Shown: piece after piece, positions 9,006 to 15,656 of the stretch
Numbering within the stretch: the first letter of the stretch is position 1
Layout: each line of letters starts with the position of its first letter
Assembly: GCA_001786765.1 (NCBI GenBank)
Contig: MFTH01000013.1
Span: 83,974-125,899 of the forward strand
Reading direction: 5' to 3'
Origin: Candidatus Nomurabacteria bacterium RIFCSPHIGHO2_01_FULL_37_25
GTDB lineage: Bacteria > Patescibacteriota > Minisyncoccia > Phycocordibacterales > UBA9973
DNA: 41,926 nucleotides
Notes under the pieces: generated by a model
Told to the model about the DNA's origin: nothing
The model's input: the letters and a program-made list of their open reading frames with translations, nothing else
The model's database searches: none
Translations under genes and position numbers: made by a program

Positions 9006-9101
9006 TATTTTTAGGAAAAAAAGCGCAGTAAGAAAAAGTACCGCCAGAACGATCCAAAGTGTCTTTTTATGTTTTAACCAAATATTCTTAATTATGGTTT
9101 A

Positions 9102-9107
9102 ATTATA
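9102..9107 (-). promoter_or_regulatory. -10 box of the T4SS-like operon
   Basis: TATAAT on the minus strand, 6 nt before the ATA codon that opens the extended reading frame of the TSP3-type protein. A TTGACA lies upstream but only about 12 nt away, so the -35 element is uncertain. Confidence 0.5.
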
Positions 9108-9129
9108 TCATTAATAATATGTCAAACGC

Positions 9130-9190
9130 TAGGTCGTTCAGACTCCCTCGGGGCTGAGGACTCGGGACGAACGCCTGAGGTCTTCAGACT
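9130..9190. repeat. GC-rich imperfect palindromic patch between divergent genes
   Basis: A GC-rich block in AT-rich surroundings contains CGTTC...GAACG ends around CCTCGGGGCTGAGG, and a repeated AGACTC word. It resembles a decayed copy of one of the palindromic elements in this window. No gene is seen in 9108-9241. Confidence 0.35.
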
Positions 9191-9241
9191 CGATGAGTTT
9201 TTGTGTTGATATTTTTATGAGTTTTGTGATTTTCTATATGT

Positions 9242-9247
9242 TATAAT
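9242..9247 (+). promoter_or_regulatory. -10 box, leaderless start of the PG-binding protein
   Basis: TATAAT lies 6 nt before the ATG at 9254, which puts the expected transcription start at the start codon. There is no Shine-Dalgarno. Confidence 0.65.
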
Positions 9248-9253
9248 CTAGCA

Positions 9254-10531
9254 ATGAAACGACTTTACCCACTTTTTCTTGTTGTATTTTTATTTTCTTT
9301 CAAGACTGTTTTTGCAGTTTCTGTAAATATTTCCGATTGCGCTATTACTTCTACATTAAGATTGGGTTCTAGAGGTTCTGAAGTTATGTGTCTACAAGAC
9401 AAGCTAAAGCTTTCTTCTGTGGATGGTATATTTGGTCCACTGACCAAAATAGCAGTTAAAGCTTTTCAATCAAGTAAAGGACTAGTAGTTGATGGAATAG
9501 TTGGACCTCTCTCTAGCAAGGCGCTTGGTGTTGCTGTGAAAAACAGCGTAAATTATCCAGTAGGTTGCACTTCTACTACAGGGTACAGTCCGACAACTGG
9601 CATAAAGTGTGACGGTAGTTCTAATCTAACAATTTCAAATCCTGGAACAAACAACTCTGATTCGTCTGCTAATAACGAAGTTAAGGTGATTATTCCCAAA
9701 GTTCAACCCCCGAAGGTTTTTAGCGTTTCTCCAGAAAAAGTGCGATCCGGAGATATTGTAAAAATTTACGGTGAGAATTTTTCACTTACTGGCAATACTG
9801 TCCGTCTTAGATATGGACATATCGAGGCTAGGTTTGAAAATTTATCTTCTAGTGATGGAAAAGTTATATCATTTGTGTTTCAACCGCCAGAAGTGAAAAC
9901 TATGAATAAAGAAGAATTGTTGGATTTGCCCTCCACGGCTTTGAATAAAATTTTGGATCCAATAAAAGCAGCTGGTGGTTCTATTGATGATATTTTGATT
10001 CCTTATAGAAATATGAAAAACGAAGATGACTTACGACAATTTTTAAATAATAATGGTCACAATTTTGATGAATTATACGGTAAGTTTTATGTGACAATTG
10101 AAAATGTGTACGGTCAGGGTTCTTCGGATAAGGCAATTTTGGCGGGGTTGCGAAAACTATCATTTGGTTCTAATTTAGTAATTTCAGAACAGAAAAATTT
10201 TTTGAAAAAGATTTTTTCTTTGCTTGAAGTTTTTGCGCCGAGAAAAGCTTATGCGCTGTTAGGGCAGGGAGGCGTGAATAGTGGCATTATTACGGAGTGT
10301 ACTTGTGGACCAGGATATATAACATTTATGACTGATAATCGTGGAGTAGGGACTAATTTTTATTGGTGGGCTCCTGGATATGTTCCCAGGACTGGAAATC
10401 CTGTGCTTCCTGGACCTAACCAACTCGGTTGGTTTATTCCAAATGTTGCCCAATGTTGGATGGAGGCTGGACCCATTTGTTTTCCCATCGTGGCCAATGT
10501 CGTTGGTATTCAATGGGGTCAATGGCCTTAG
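9254..10531 (+). CDS. Exported peptidoglycan-binding / IPT-TIG domain protein
   Basis: 425 aa. The signal peptide is MKRLYPLFLVVFLFSFKTVFA. Residues ~30-90 are a PG_binding_1 domain with the two typical repeats (LGSRGSEVMCLQDKL, DGIFGPLTKIAVKAFQ, DGIVGPLSSKALG). After a Ser/Asn-rich linker, residues ~152-210 form an IPT/TIG Ig-like domain (PPKVFSVSPEKVRSGDIVKI). The C-terminal ~80 residues carry several cysteines and Trp/Gly/Pro-rich sequence (TECTCGPGYITF, NFYWWAPGYVP) and may be a surface head domain. A cell-wall-attached surface protein is likely. It is monocistronic, driven by its own leaderless promoter, and convergent with rsmA. Confidence 0.8.
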   Translation: MKRLYPLFLVVFLFSFKTVFAVSVNISDCAITSTLRLGSRGSEVMCLQDKLKLSSVDGIFGPLTKIAVKAFQSSKGLVVDGIVGPLSSKALGVAVKNSVNYPVGCTSTTGYSPTTGIKCDGSSNLTISNPGTNNSDSSANNEVKVIIPKVQPPKVFSVSPEKVRSGDIVKIYGENFSLTGNTVRLRYGHIEARFENLSSSDGKVISFVFQPPEVKTMNKEELLDLPSTALNKILDPIKAAGGSIDDILIPYRNMKNEDDLRQFLNNNGHNFDELYGKFYVTIENVYGQGSSDKAILAGLRKLSFGSNLVISEQKNFLKKIFSLLEVFAPRKAYALLGQGGVNSGIITECTCGPGYITFMTDNRGVGTNFYWWAPGYVPRTGNPVLPGPNQLGWFIPNVAQCWMEAGPICFPIVANVVGIQWGQWP

Positions 10532-10562
10532 TTTTAATAGTTGTTGAATTGAATTACTAGGT

Positions 10563-10603
10563 CTAAGCTGTGAGATTTTGTTTAATAATTTCTTACAGTT
10601 TAG
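10563..10603. terminator. Hairpin between convergent genes (possible bidirectional terminator)
   Basis: A 13-bp stem with two G-T pairs (CTAAGCTGTGAGA / TCTTACAGTTTAG) and an AT-rich loop overlaps the rsmA stop. It separates the PG-binding gene from the rsmA/uvrD operon. There is no long T-run, so terminator function is plausible but not certain. Confidence 0.5.
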
Positions 10604-11564
10604 TCAGCGTAATCCAGTCTACCAAAGTTAAATCTTCCGCCCTTTTATTCCCCAATTCTGTCAAATATGTCAAAGTGTCTCTTTGACATACGCTTTTTAG
10701 GTTACTGGAGAGTTTTTTTCTTTTATGCGCAAAGCCAGCTTTTACTATTTTCCAGAATTTTTCTTCAAAATCTTGACTGTTCCAAGTTTTATCTTGAACA
10801 GTCGTTTTGCCTCCCTCTCCTTTATAAGGAGAGGGCTGGGGTGAGGTAAATATTTTTCGTGAGATGTTTTTTATAGCGATTATTGCTGAATTTACTTTTG
10901 GCGCCGGAGAAAAATATCTTTTATCAACTTTGGCGATCATTTTTACTTCTCCATATGCTTTGACTGAAATAGATAAGATGCTTTCTTTCTTGCCCGCCGA
11001 AGCTTTAGCGGAGGAGGGGCTATTTCCCAATATTCTTTGAGCCACTTCGTGTTGAACCATCAATACCATGCTTTCGGGTTGATTTAATCCTCCCAAAAAT
11101 TTTTTCAAAATCGCGCCGGTGATGTTGTAAGGGATATTAGCGATAATTTTATAGGTACTAGGCTTCAGGCCGTAGGCATTAGTATTAAAATCTAAAATAT
11201 CTCCGCATACTAGTATGAGAGTATTTAATTTTATCTGTTCAGCAAATTTGTTCTGCAAAATTTCATAAAGTTCTTTATCTTTCTCTATCGCTAGAACCTT
11301 GCACCTAGTCCCTAACAACTTTTCTGTCAGCGCTCCTTTACCGGGACCTATTTCTAGTATTATATCGTTCTGTTTTATTTCTCCCGCTTCAACAATCTTG
11401 CGGAGCGCTGTTTCAGATTTTAAAAAATTCTGCCCCAAAATTTTTCTTGGCACGAACTTTTTCTGGGTACGGATTTTTTGAAGCTTAAAAAATCCTGAAA
11501 TTGGCTCGCCGTCGCTCGCCAAACCCCCTCCAAAAGTTGTGCCTGCGACAAATTTTCTTTTCAT
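10593..11564 (-). CDS. rsmA: 16S rRNA (adenine1518/1519-N6)-dimethyltransferase RsmA/KsgA
   Basis: Methylates two adjacent adenines of helix 45 in 16S rRNA using SAM. The family signatures are clear: RKILGQNFLKSETALRKIVE at the N-terminus, SAM motif I LEIGPGKGALTE, and the catalytic IANIPYNITGAIL. The ORF is 323 aa against about 270 for the family. The surplus comes from palindrome-derived stretches: ~40 residues before the conserved N-terminus (a two-hairpin element), PSSAKASAGK, and TSPQPSPYKGEGG. The start ATG overlaps the uvrD stop as ATGA, so translation of the odd N-terminus is plausible through coupling. An internal start closer to KKFVPRK is possible but no ATG is available there. Confidence 0.93.
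   Translation of the reverse strand: MKRKFVAGTTFGGGLASDGEPISGFFKLQKIRTQKKFVPRKILGQNFLKSETALRKIVEAGEIKQNDIILEIGPGKGALTEKLLGTRCKVLAIEKDKELYEILQNKFAEQIKLNTLILVCGDILDFNTNAYGLKPSTYKIIANIPYNITGAILKKFLGGLNQPESMVLMVQHEVAQRILGNSPSSAKASAGKKESILSISVKAYGEVKMIAKVDKRYFSPAPKVNSAIIAIKNISRKIFTSPQPSPYKGEGGKTTVQDKTWNSQDFEEKFWKIVKAGFAHKRKKLSSNLKSVCQRDTLTYLTELGNKRAEDLTLVDWITLTKL
10810..10846. repeat. Small palindrome in rsmA (encodes SPQPSPYKGEGG)
   Basis: CCCTCTCC-tttata-GGAGAGGG with GC-rich flanks inserts a Pro/Gly-rich peptide in frame near the C-terminal domain of RsmA. Similar peptides are familiar from dispersed palindromes in other bacteria. Confidence 0.75.
10991..11020. repeat. Small palindrome in rsmA (encodes SSAKASAGK)
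   Basis: GC-rich imperfect dyad (GCCCGCCGAAGC / GCGGAGGAGGGGC) read in frame as PSSAKASAGK, a peptide I associate with dispersed CPR repeats. It lies in a loop between catalytic-domain strands. Confidence 0.7.
11437..11560. repeat. Two-hairpin palindromic element, copy A (uvrD-rsmA junction)
   Basis: The core begins GGTACGGATTTTTTGAAGCT, closing the first hairpin with AAAAAATCC, and continues with TTGGC...GCCAA as a second hairpin and CAAACCCCC. The outer arms are imperfectly complementary and unique to this copy (AAAATTT.TC..GGCAC.AACTTTT on both sides). It encodes the first ~40 residues of the RsmA ORF. Copies at 27429-27552 and 35345-35454 share the core but not the arms. Confidence 0.8.
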
Positions 11565-13726
11565 ATATAAATCGTCTTTATTCTATCTTTTTCTCCTTCT
11601 TTTTCTAATAAATCTGCTGGAATGTCGCTGATAAACTCTGATGGAGCATTAATATTGCGAGCTCCAAAAATGGTGCGAAAATTCGCAAATGATAAAAACA
11701 ATTTTTCTTTAGCGCGGGTGATTGCCACATAAAAAAGCCTGCGTTCTTCTTCCTGCGCCTCGCCGTAGCCTTGCGCGGAGGTGGAGCTATCTTCATTATG
11801 ACGCTCATGCGGGAAAAGTCCGTCTTCTAGTCCTGTGATAAAAACATGTTTAAATTCAAGCCCTTTTGAAGCGTGCACAGTCATTAACTTGACCGCATTT
11901 ATTTTTTCTTTTTTATCTTCATTAATTATTAGTGAATCTTGGTCTGAAGCTAGTGAAGCGTCTTCCAGAAGTTTTTCTATTCCACGACCGTTTTCTAGGT
12001 TGTCATATTTAAGAGCCAATGTTGCCAACTCTTTTATGTTTTCCAGTCTTTCTTTGTCTTCTTCTGTGCCAGAGGAAAGTTCATTTTCAATGCCGGACTT
12101 TTTTACCACAAATTTGATTACTTCAGATGTTTTTACTTGCTCTATTTTTTCTTTTATCTCTTCCAGTATTTTGTAAAAATTATCAATTTTAATTTTCATT
12201 TTTATGGGCAGGTTTTCGATATCATTGGCCCAGCCTTCGCCGAGGCTTCGGCGGGGCGAAGCAAAAATTTTGATTAAAGTAACTTTGCCTATGCCTCGCG
12301 CGGGGAAATTTATTATTCTTTTTATGTCTCCTAGACTATTTCTGTTTAAGGCTGCGCGCAAATATGCTAAAGTGTCTTTTATTTCTTTTCTTTCAAAAAA
12401 TTTAATTCCCAAAACTTGATACGGAATATTGTATCGTAGCATCGCTTCTTCTAAGGCTCTGGATTGGAAGTTTGCTCGATACAGAATGGCAATTTCGGAG
12501 AGAATGTTCTTTTTTTCATAAACGGAGCTGTCAGCAGGATCATCTTTTGTGGGGTCGCTGTCTCCGCGTGCTCGCGGAGCGCTGCCTCTCGGCTCGTCAG
12601 CCTGCGAGACACCCCAAAAAGATGATCCTGCTTCAGCTATTTCTAAAATCTTTGTGGCCACGAAGTCGGCTTCGTCATTTTCATCTAGCGCTTCATACAG
12701 TCCTATCTTTTCTCCCAGATCATTTTTTGTAAATAAATTCTTGTCCGGTCTGTATTTATTTTTTTTAATTACCACATTCGCCGCCTCCAAGATGTTTTGT
12801 GTTGAGCGATAATTCTCTTCTAGTAGAATTATTTTTGCATTCGGATAATCCTTCTCGAAATTTAAAATATTTTTCAAATTCGCTCCCCGCCACGAATATA
12901 TATTTTGATCTACATCACCAACTACACAAATATTTTTATTATTTTCTGCCAGCATTTTGGCCATCAAATACTGTACTTCGTTGGTGTCTTGATATTCATC
13001 TATGTGGACATATTTCCATTTTTCTTGATAAATTTTTCTAATTTGTTCATTTTCCTTCAACAATTTTGCCGCTTTTAAAAGCAAGTCGTCGAAATCCAAC
13101 GAATTTTCTTTTATTTTCTTTTTTTCATATAAATTCCAAACTTGCGCCACGATTCTCCCGAAAGAATTCGCGCTATTTATTTCTTCATAATCCGCCAAAT
13201 GCGTGAATTTTCCCTTCTCCCGCGAGATGACATTTTTTATTTTCTTCGGGTCATATTGCTTCGGGTCAATAGCAAGCTCTTTTTCCGCTTCTTTTATCAA
13301 ACTCGTGGCGTCATTCTCGTCTAGAATAGTGAAATATTTTGTCAGCCCTAAAATCCGCGCATTTTCTTTTATTATGTAAACTCCGAGAGAATGAAAAGTA
13401 GAAATAAAAGGTTCGCGATATTGCGTTCTGTCACCACGAAAATTTTCTACTGAAAATTTTCTCTGTCCGTCGTCGCCACTCCTCCCAAGGGTTCCATAAC
13501 GCAATATCGCTTTCTCTATCCGTTCGCGCATTTCTTTGGCGGCTTTATTGGTAAATGTTACAGCCAAAATATGCTCTGGCGACACGCCATTTTTTATCAG
13601 ATTTACTATTTTATGCGTTATAGTTTTAGTTTTCCCCGCTCCCGCGCCAGCTATAATAAGCAGTGGACCATCTATATGTTCCGCCGCTTCTCTTTGTTTT
13701 TTATTCAAGCCTGCCAGATGTTGCAC
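11561..13726 (-). CDS. uvrD: UvrD/PcrA-type SF1A DNA helicase with palindrome-derived insertions
   Basis: An ATP-dependent 3'-5' helicase for nucleotide-excision/mismatch repair and replication restart. All SF1A motifs are visible: Q motif LNKKQREAAEH, Walker A GAGAGKTKT (26-34), TFTNKAA, TFHSLG, DEYQDTN, VGDVDQNIYSWRGA, LEENYRSTQNIL, MTVHASKGLEFKHVFITGLE and RRLFYVAITRAKEKL. Four stretches foreign to the family are encoded by palindromic DNA: residues ~73-106, ~365-400 (QADEPRGSAPRARGDSD), ~488-498 (SPRRSLGEGW) and ~645-657 (STSAQGYGEAQ). All keep frame. The start is GTG with TATATT exactly 6 nt upstream (leaderless). The ATGA overlap links it to rsmA. Confidence 0.93.
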   Translation of the reverse strand: MQHLAGLNKKQREAAEHIDGPLLIIAGAGAGKTKTITHKIVNLIKNGVSPEHILAVTFTNKAAKEMRERIEKAILRYGTLGRSGDDGQRKFSVENFRGDRTQYREPFISTFHSLGVYIIKENARILGLTKYFTILDENDATSLIKEAEKELAIDPKQYDPKKIKNVISREKGKFTHLADYEEINSANSFGRIVAQVWNLYEKKKIKENSLDFDDLLLKAAKLLKENEQIRKIYQEKWKYVHIDEYQDTNEVQYLMAKMLAENNKNICVVGDVDQNIYSWRGANLKNILNFEKDYPNAKIILLEENYRSTQNILEAANVVIKKNKYRPDKNLFTKNDLGEKIGLYEALDENDEADFVATKILEIAEAGSSFWGVSQADEPRGSAPRARGDSDPTKDDPADSSVYEKKNILSEIAILYRANFQSRALEEAMLRYNIPYQVLGIKFFERKEIKDTLAYLRAALNRNSLGDIKRIINFPARGIGKVTLIKIFASPRRSLGEGWANDIENLPIKMKIKIDNFYKILEEIKEKIEQVKTSEVIKFVVKKSGIENELSSGTEEDKERLENIKELATLALKYDNLENGRGIEKLLEDASLASDQDSLIINEDKKEKINAVKLMTVHASKGLEFKHVFITGLEDGLFPHERHNEDSSTSAQGYGEAQEEERRLFYVAITRAKEKLFLSFANFRTIFGARNINAPSEFISDIPADLLEKEGEKDRIKTIYI
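11756..11786. repeat. Small palindrome in uvrD (encodes STSAQGYGEA)
   Basis: CCTCGCC...GCGGAGG dyad in a GC-rich island, read in frame just before helicase motif VI. Confidence 0.65.
12233..12262. repeat. Small palindrome in uvrD (encodes SPRRSLGEGW)
   Basis: Nested dyad GCCTTCGCC-gaggcttc-GGCGGGGCGAAGC, read in frame as SPRRSLGEGW, a peptide typical of dispersed GC-rich palindromes. Confidence 0.75.
12533..12632. repeat. Two-hairpin palindromic element, copy D, in frame inside uvrD
   Basis: The outer arms AGCAGGATCATCTTTT(g)TGGGGT and ACCCCAAAAAGATGATCCTG are complementary over 22 bp with one bulge and are unique to this site. Inside are CTCCGCG-tgct-CGCGGAG and then TCTCGGCTCGTCAGCCTGCG, which matches the second-hairpin module of copies B and C. 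Its 100 bp add about 33 residues to the helicase without breaking the frame. Confidence 0.85.
13415..13510. repeat. Palindromic element in frame inside uvrD, N-terminal site
   Basis: Arms GCGATATTGCGTT / AACGCAATATCGC (13 bp, perfect) enclose a hairpin GAAAATTTTC-TACT-GAAAATTTTC and a GC-rich segment. The overall plan matches the two-hairpin elements, but the core is different. It encodes ~32 residues between helicase motif Ia and TFHS. Confidence 0.8.
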
Positions 13727-13732
13727 TTATCA

Positions 13733-13738
13733 AATATA
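13733..13738 (-). promoter_or_regulatory. -10 box of uvrD-rsmA, leaderless GTG start
   Basis: TATATT on the minus strand with exactly 6 nt to the GTG start codon at 13726. Confidence 0.55.
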
Positions 13739-13761
13739 ACACAAGTATCCAAATATGATTA

Positions 13762-14058
13762 CTATTTAGTTAAACTAGATCTTAAATCTTCAATTTTTAT
13801 CTTTTCCGCAAGAATTTTTTTAGCTTTATCTATTTGGCTTATAGCATCCAAGCCTTGCTTTTGTATTTCCGCTATATCTTTTACACCTTTTGTTTCGTCC
13901 ATCAACGCTTCTTCAAAAAACGCAAAAGTTAATTTGTCTTGCATTTCTTTTGGGAATTTTTGCAAATTATTAATTAAAAAAATTCGAGCGCCTTCCTCGT
14001 CATTTTTTTCTACAAAAGTTAGAAATTCATTGTATAATTCTGAAAATGTATTGTTCAT
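13762..14058 (-). CDS. Small helical hypothetical protein
   Basis: 98 aa, all-helical and charged, with no signal peptide or membrane segment. Its C-terminus (KAKKILAEKIKIEDL) resembles the in-frame sequence found after the stop of the 15300-15626 gene, so the two are probably paralogues. It lies 15 nt after the 353-aa gene and is the last gene of the coiled-coil cluster. The type is similar to the DUF5663-like small proteins of CPR, though that name is only a suggestion. Function unknown. Confidence 0.6.
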   Translation of the reverse strand: MNNTFSELYNEFLTFVEKNDEEGARIFLINNLQKFPKEMQDKLTFAFFEEALMDETKGVKDIAEIQKQGLDAISQIDKAKKILAEKIKIEDLRSSLTK

Positions 14059-14073
14059 AATTGATTATTTTTA

Positions 14074-15135
14074 TTAGCTTAATGTATTTCTCTTGTCATT
14101 AATGTTTCCTTCAAGCCATGCCGCAAAAATGCTAGCCCAAAATCCTTTGTTTTTCTTATTTTTTTCTTCATATTTTGTCTTTTGTTCAGCAATAAACATA
14201 TCTTTAACAATATCTTGTTCAAGCGTATTTTTCCCCGCATAGTCAGAGCTTGTTTTATATCTTTCCCAGTCTTCATTGAATTCCTTTTCGTCTAAAGTAG
14301 TTTCCTTTTTTGCATCAAGGAATCCAGTCTTTTTTTCTGTTGCCACCGGCGCGCTTTCTGATAGTAATTCTTTAGACAGAGCATCTCTCATATCATCATT
14401 ACCGCTAACACTAGCAAATAGAATAGAACCAATATCGCTCTTATATTTATCTAATTCGGCATAAGAATCTTCAAGTGAACGGGCGGCAGTATTCAAATTA
14501 TTTAAAAGATCTTTATTAAGCCTATTCCACCAAAGCCCCCCATACTTTTTTGCTAGTTGCTTTATCGCTTCCTTCTTTTCAATAGGATCTTTTATTGCCA
14601 GAGTGTCTAAATATTCCTGCGAAGTAATACCATTATCATTCAATAATTTGTCAACTTTATCACTCGTTTCTTTGTCTTTTCCATTCTTAAAACTATCATG
14701 TATATCTATTGGCTTGGCAATTGCATCAAAGCTATCTTCATCATTAAAGCATATTTCTTTCAGCTGGTTGCGTATTACTTTTAAGGCTTTTTTAGGAGTA
14801 AGACTATCAAGTATTTTTGCAAAATCGGGATGCTTGCGCGCAATTTCAATTATGTTTTCTTCGGTCAGTAAATTTTCAATCCTTTCCGATTGAGCGATTT
14901 TTTTTGAAAATTCTACCCTGTATTCGCTAAGAAGTTCAAGATCATCTTTTTCAAGTTTTCCTTCCCTGATTCTTTGCCCCAGATCTTGTTGCCCATCTTT
15001 TTCAAGCAGTTTACCAAAAAGGTCAGACTTGTTTTTATCTTGCAATATTTCCGCTACAGTATGACCTACTGGAGGTGGCGTAGTATGTACTTTATTATCT
15101 TCTTTACTTTTTCTAAAATCGTCCATTATTCCCAT
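14074..15135 (-). CDS. Helical hypothetical protein with leaderless promoter
   Basis: 353 aa, strongly charged and helical, without signal peptide or transmembrane segment. No catalytic motif is recognised. The N-terminus (MGIMDDFRKSKEDNK) and a Lys/Glu-rich stretch near the end (EEKNKKNKGFWASIFAAWLE) suggest a cytosolic protein with an amphipathic C-terminal helix. TATGAT stands exactly 6 nt before the ATG, so it probably starts a transcript that includes the 98-aa gene 15 nt downstream. Function unknown. Confidence 0.65.
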   Translation of the reverse strand: MGIMDDFRKSKEDNKVHTTPPPVGHTVAEILQDKNKSDLFGKLLEKDGQQDLGQRIREGKLEKDDLELLSEYRVEFSKKIAQSERIENLLTEENIIEIARKHPDFAKILDSLTPKKALKVIRNQLKEICFNDEDSFDAIAKPIDIHDSFKNGKDKETSDKVDKLLNDNGITSQEYLDTLAIKDPIEKKEAIKQLAKKYGGLWWNRLNKDLLNNLNTAARSLEDSYAELDKYKSDIGSILFASVSGNDDMRDALSKELLSESAPVATEKKTGFLDAKKETTLDEKEFNEDWERYKTSSDYAGKNTLEQDIVKDMFIAEQKTKYEEKNKKNKGFWASIFAAWLEGNINDKRNTLS

Positions 15136-15141
15136 ATATTT

Positions 15142-15147
15142 ATCATA
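15142..15147 (-). promoter_or_regulatory. -10 box, leaderless start of the 353-aa gene
   Basis: TATGAT on the minus strand, 6 nt from the ATG at 15135. Confidence 0.5.
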
Positions 15148-15257
15148 AAACTTTTAATCTTAATAAGCTATTTGTAACTAAAGGCTCTCAATATTATATA
15201 AATTAATATTTTTTCTGTCAATTTTCCGTTATATTACTTGATAATTTTCAAATTATA

Positions 15258-15299
15258 TTATACTATTTTTATCTTTTCCTCAAGAATTTTTCTAGAATT
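15258..15299 (-). pseudogene. Orphaned C-terminal coding remnant after the 108-aa gene
   Basis: Read in the same frame past the TAA stop, the sequence gives NSRKILEEKIKIV and then stops. It matches KAKKILAEKIKI near the end of the 98-aa paralogue. A single codon change to TAA seems to have shortened the gene. Confidence 0.6.
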
Positions 15300-15626
15300 T
15301 TATTTAATCTGTTCGAGAACAGACAATGATTCATTTCTGAAATTTTCTGATTCTTCTCCAATAATATTCAAAAATCCAGGAACTTTTTCAAAGAAAAAAT
15401 CAAGAACCACATCTGGCATAGCGTTACTTTCTATTAATTTTTCATACTCTTCTAGGTCATTTTTTTCTAAAAGGGGCAGAACCCTGGTCAATACTGATTG
15501 GAAAATTATTTTTCCAATTCGAGATATCATTTCTTCTTGTTTATCCTCAGGTAATTTGTTGATTCCAAACAAAGTTATAATATTTTTACGAACTTCTTCT
15601 TGCGCTACTAGTGTATTTGTATTCAT
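15300..15626 (-). CDS. Small helical protein, DUF5663-like, apparently truncated
   Basis: 108 aa, helical. The pattern of LPEDKQEEMISRIGKIIFQ, VLPLLEKNDLEEYEKLIE and a final LDFFFEKVPGFLNIIGEE is that of the small DUF5663-type proteins frequent in CPR genomes, whose role is unknown. The gene follows the 1017-aa gene by 30 nt. An in-frame stop appears to have removed a C-terminal segment that is still readable downstream and is intact in the 98-aa paralogue. It may still be functional in the short form. Confidence 0.6.
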   Translation of the reverse strand: MNTNTLVAQEEVRKNIITLFGINKLPEDKQEEMISRIGKIIFQSVLTRVLPLLEKNDLEEYEKLIESNAMPDVVLDFFFEKVPGFLNIIGEESENFRNESLSVLEQIK

Positions 15627-15656
15627 ATTTTTAATTTCATTATTAATAATTTTATA

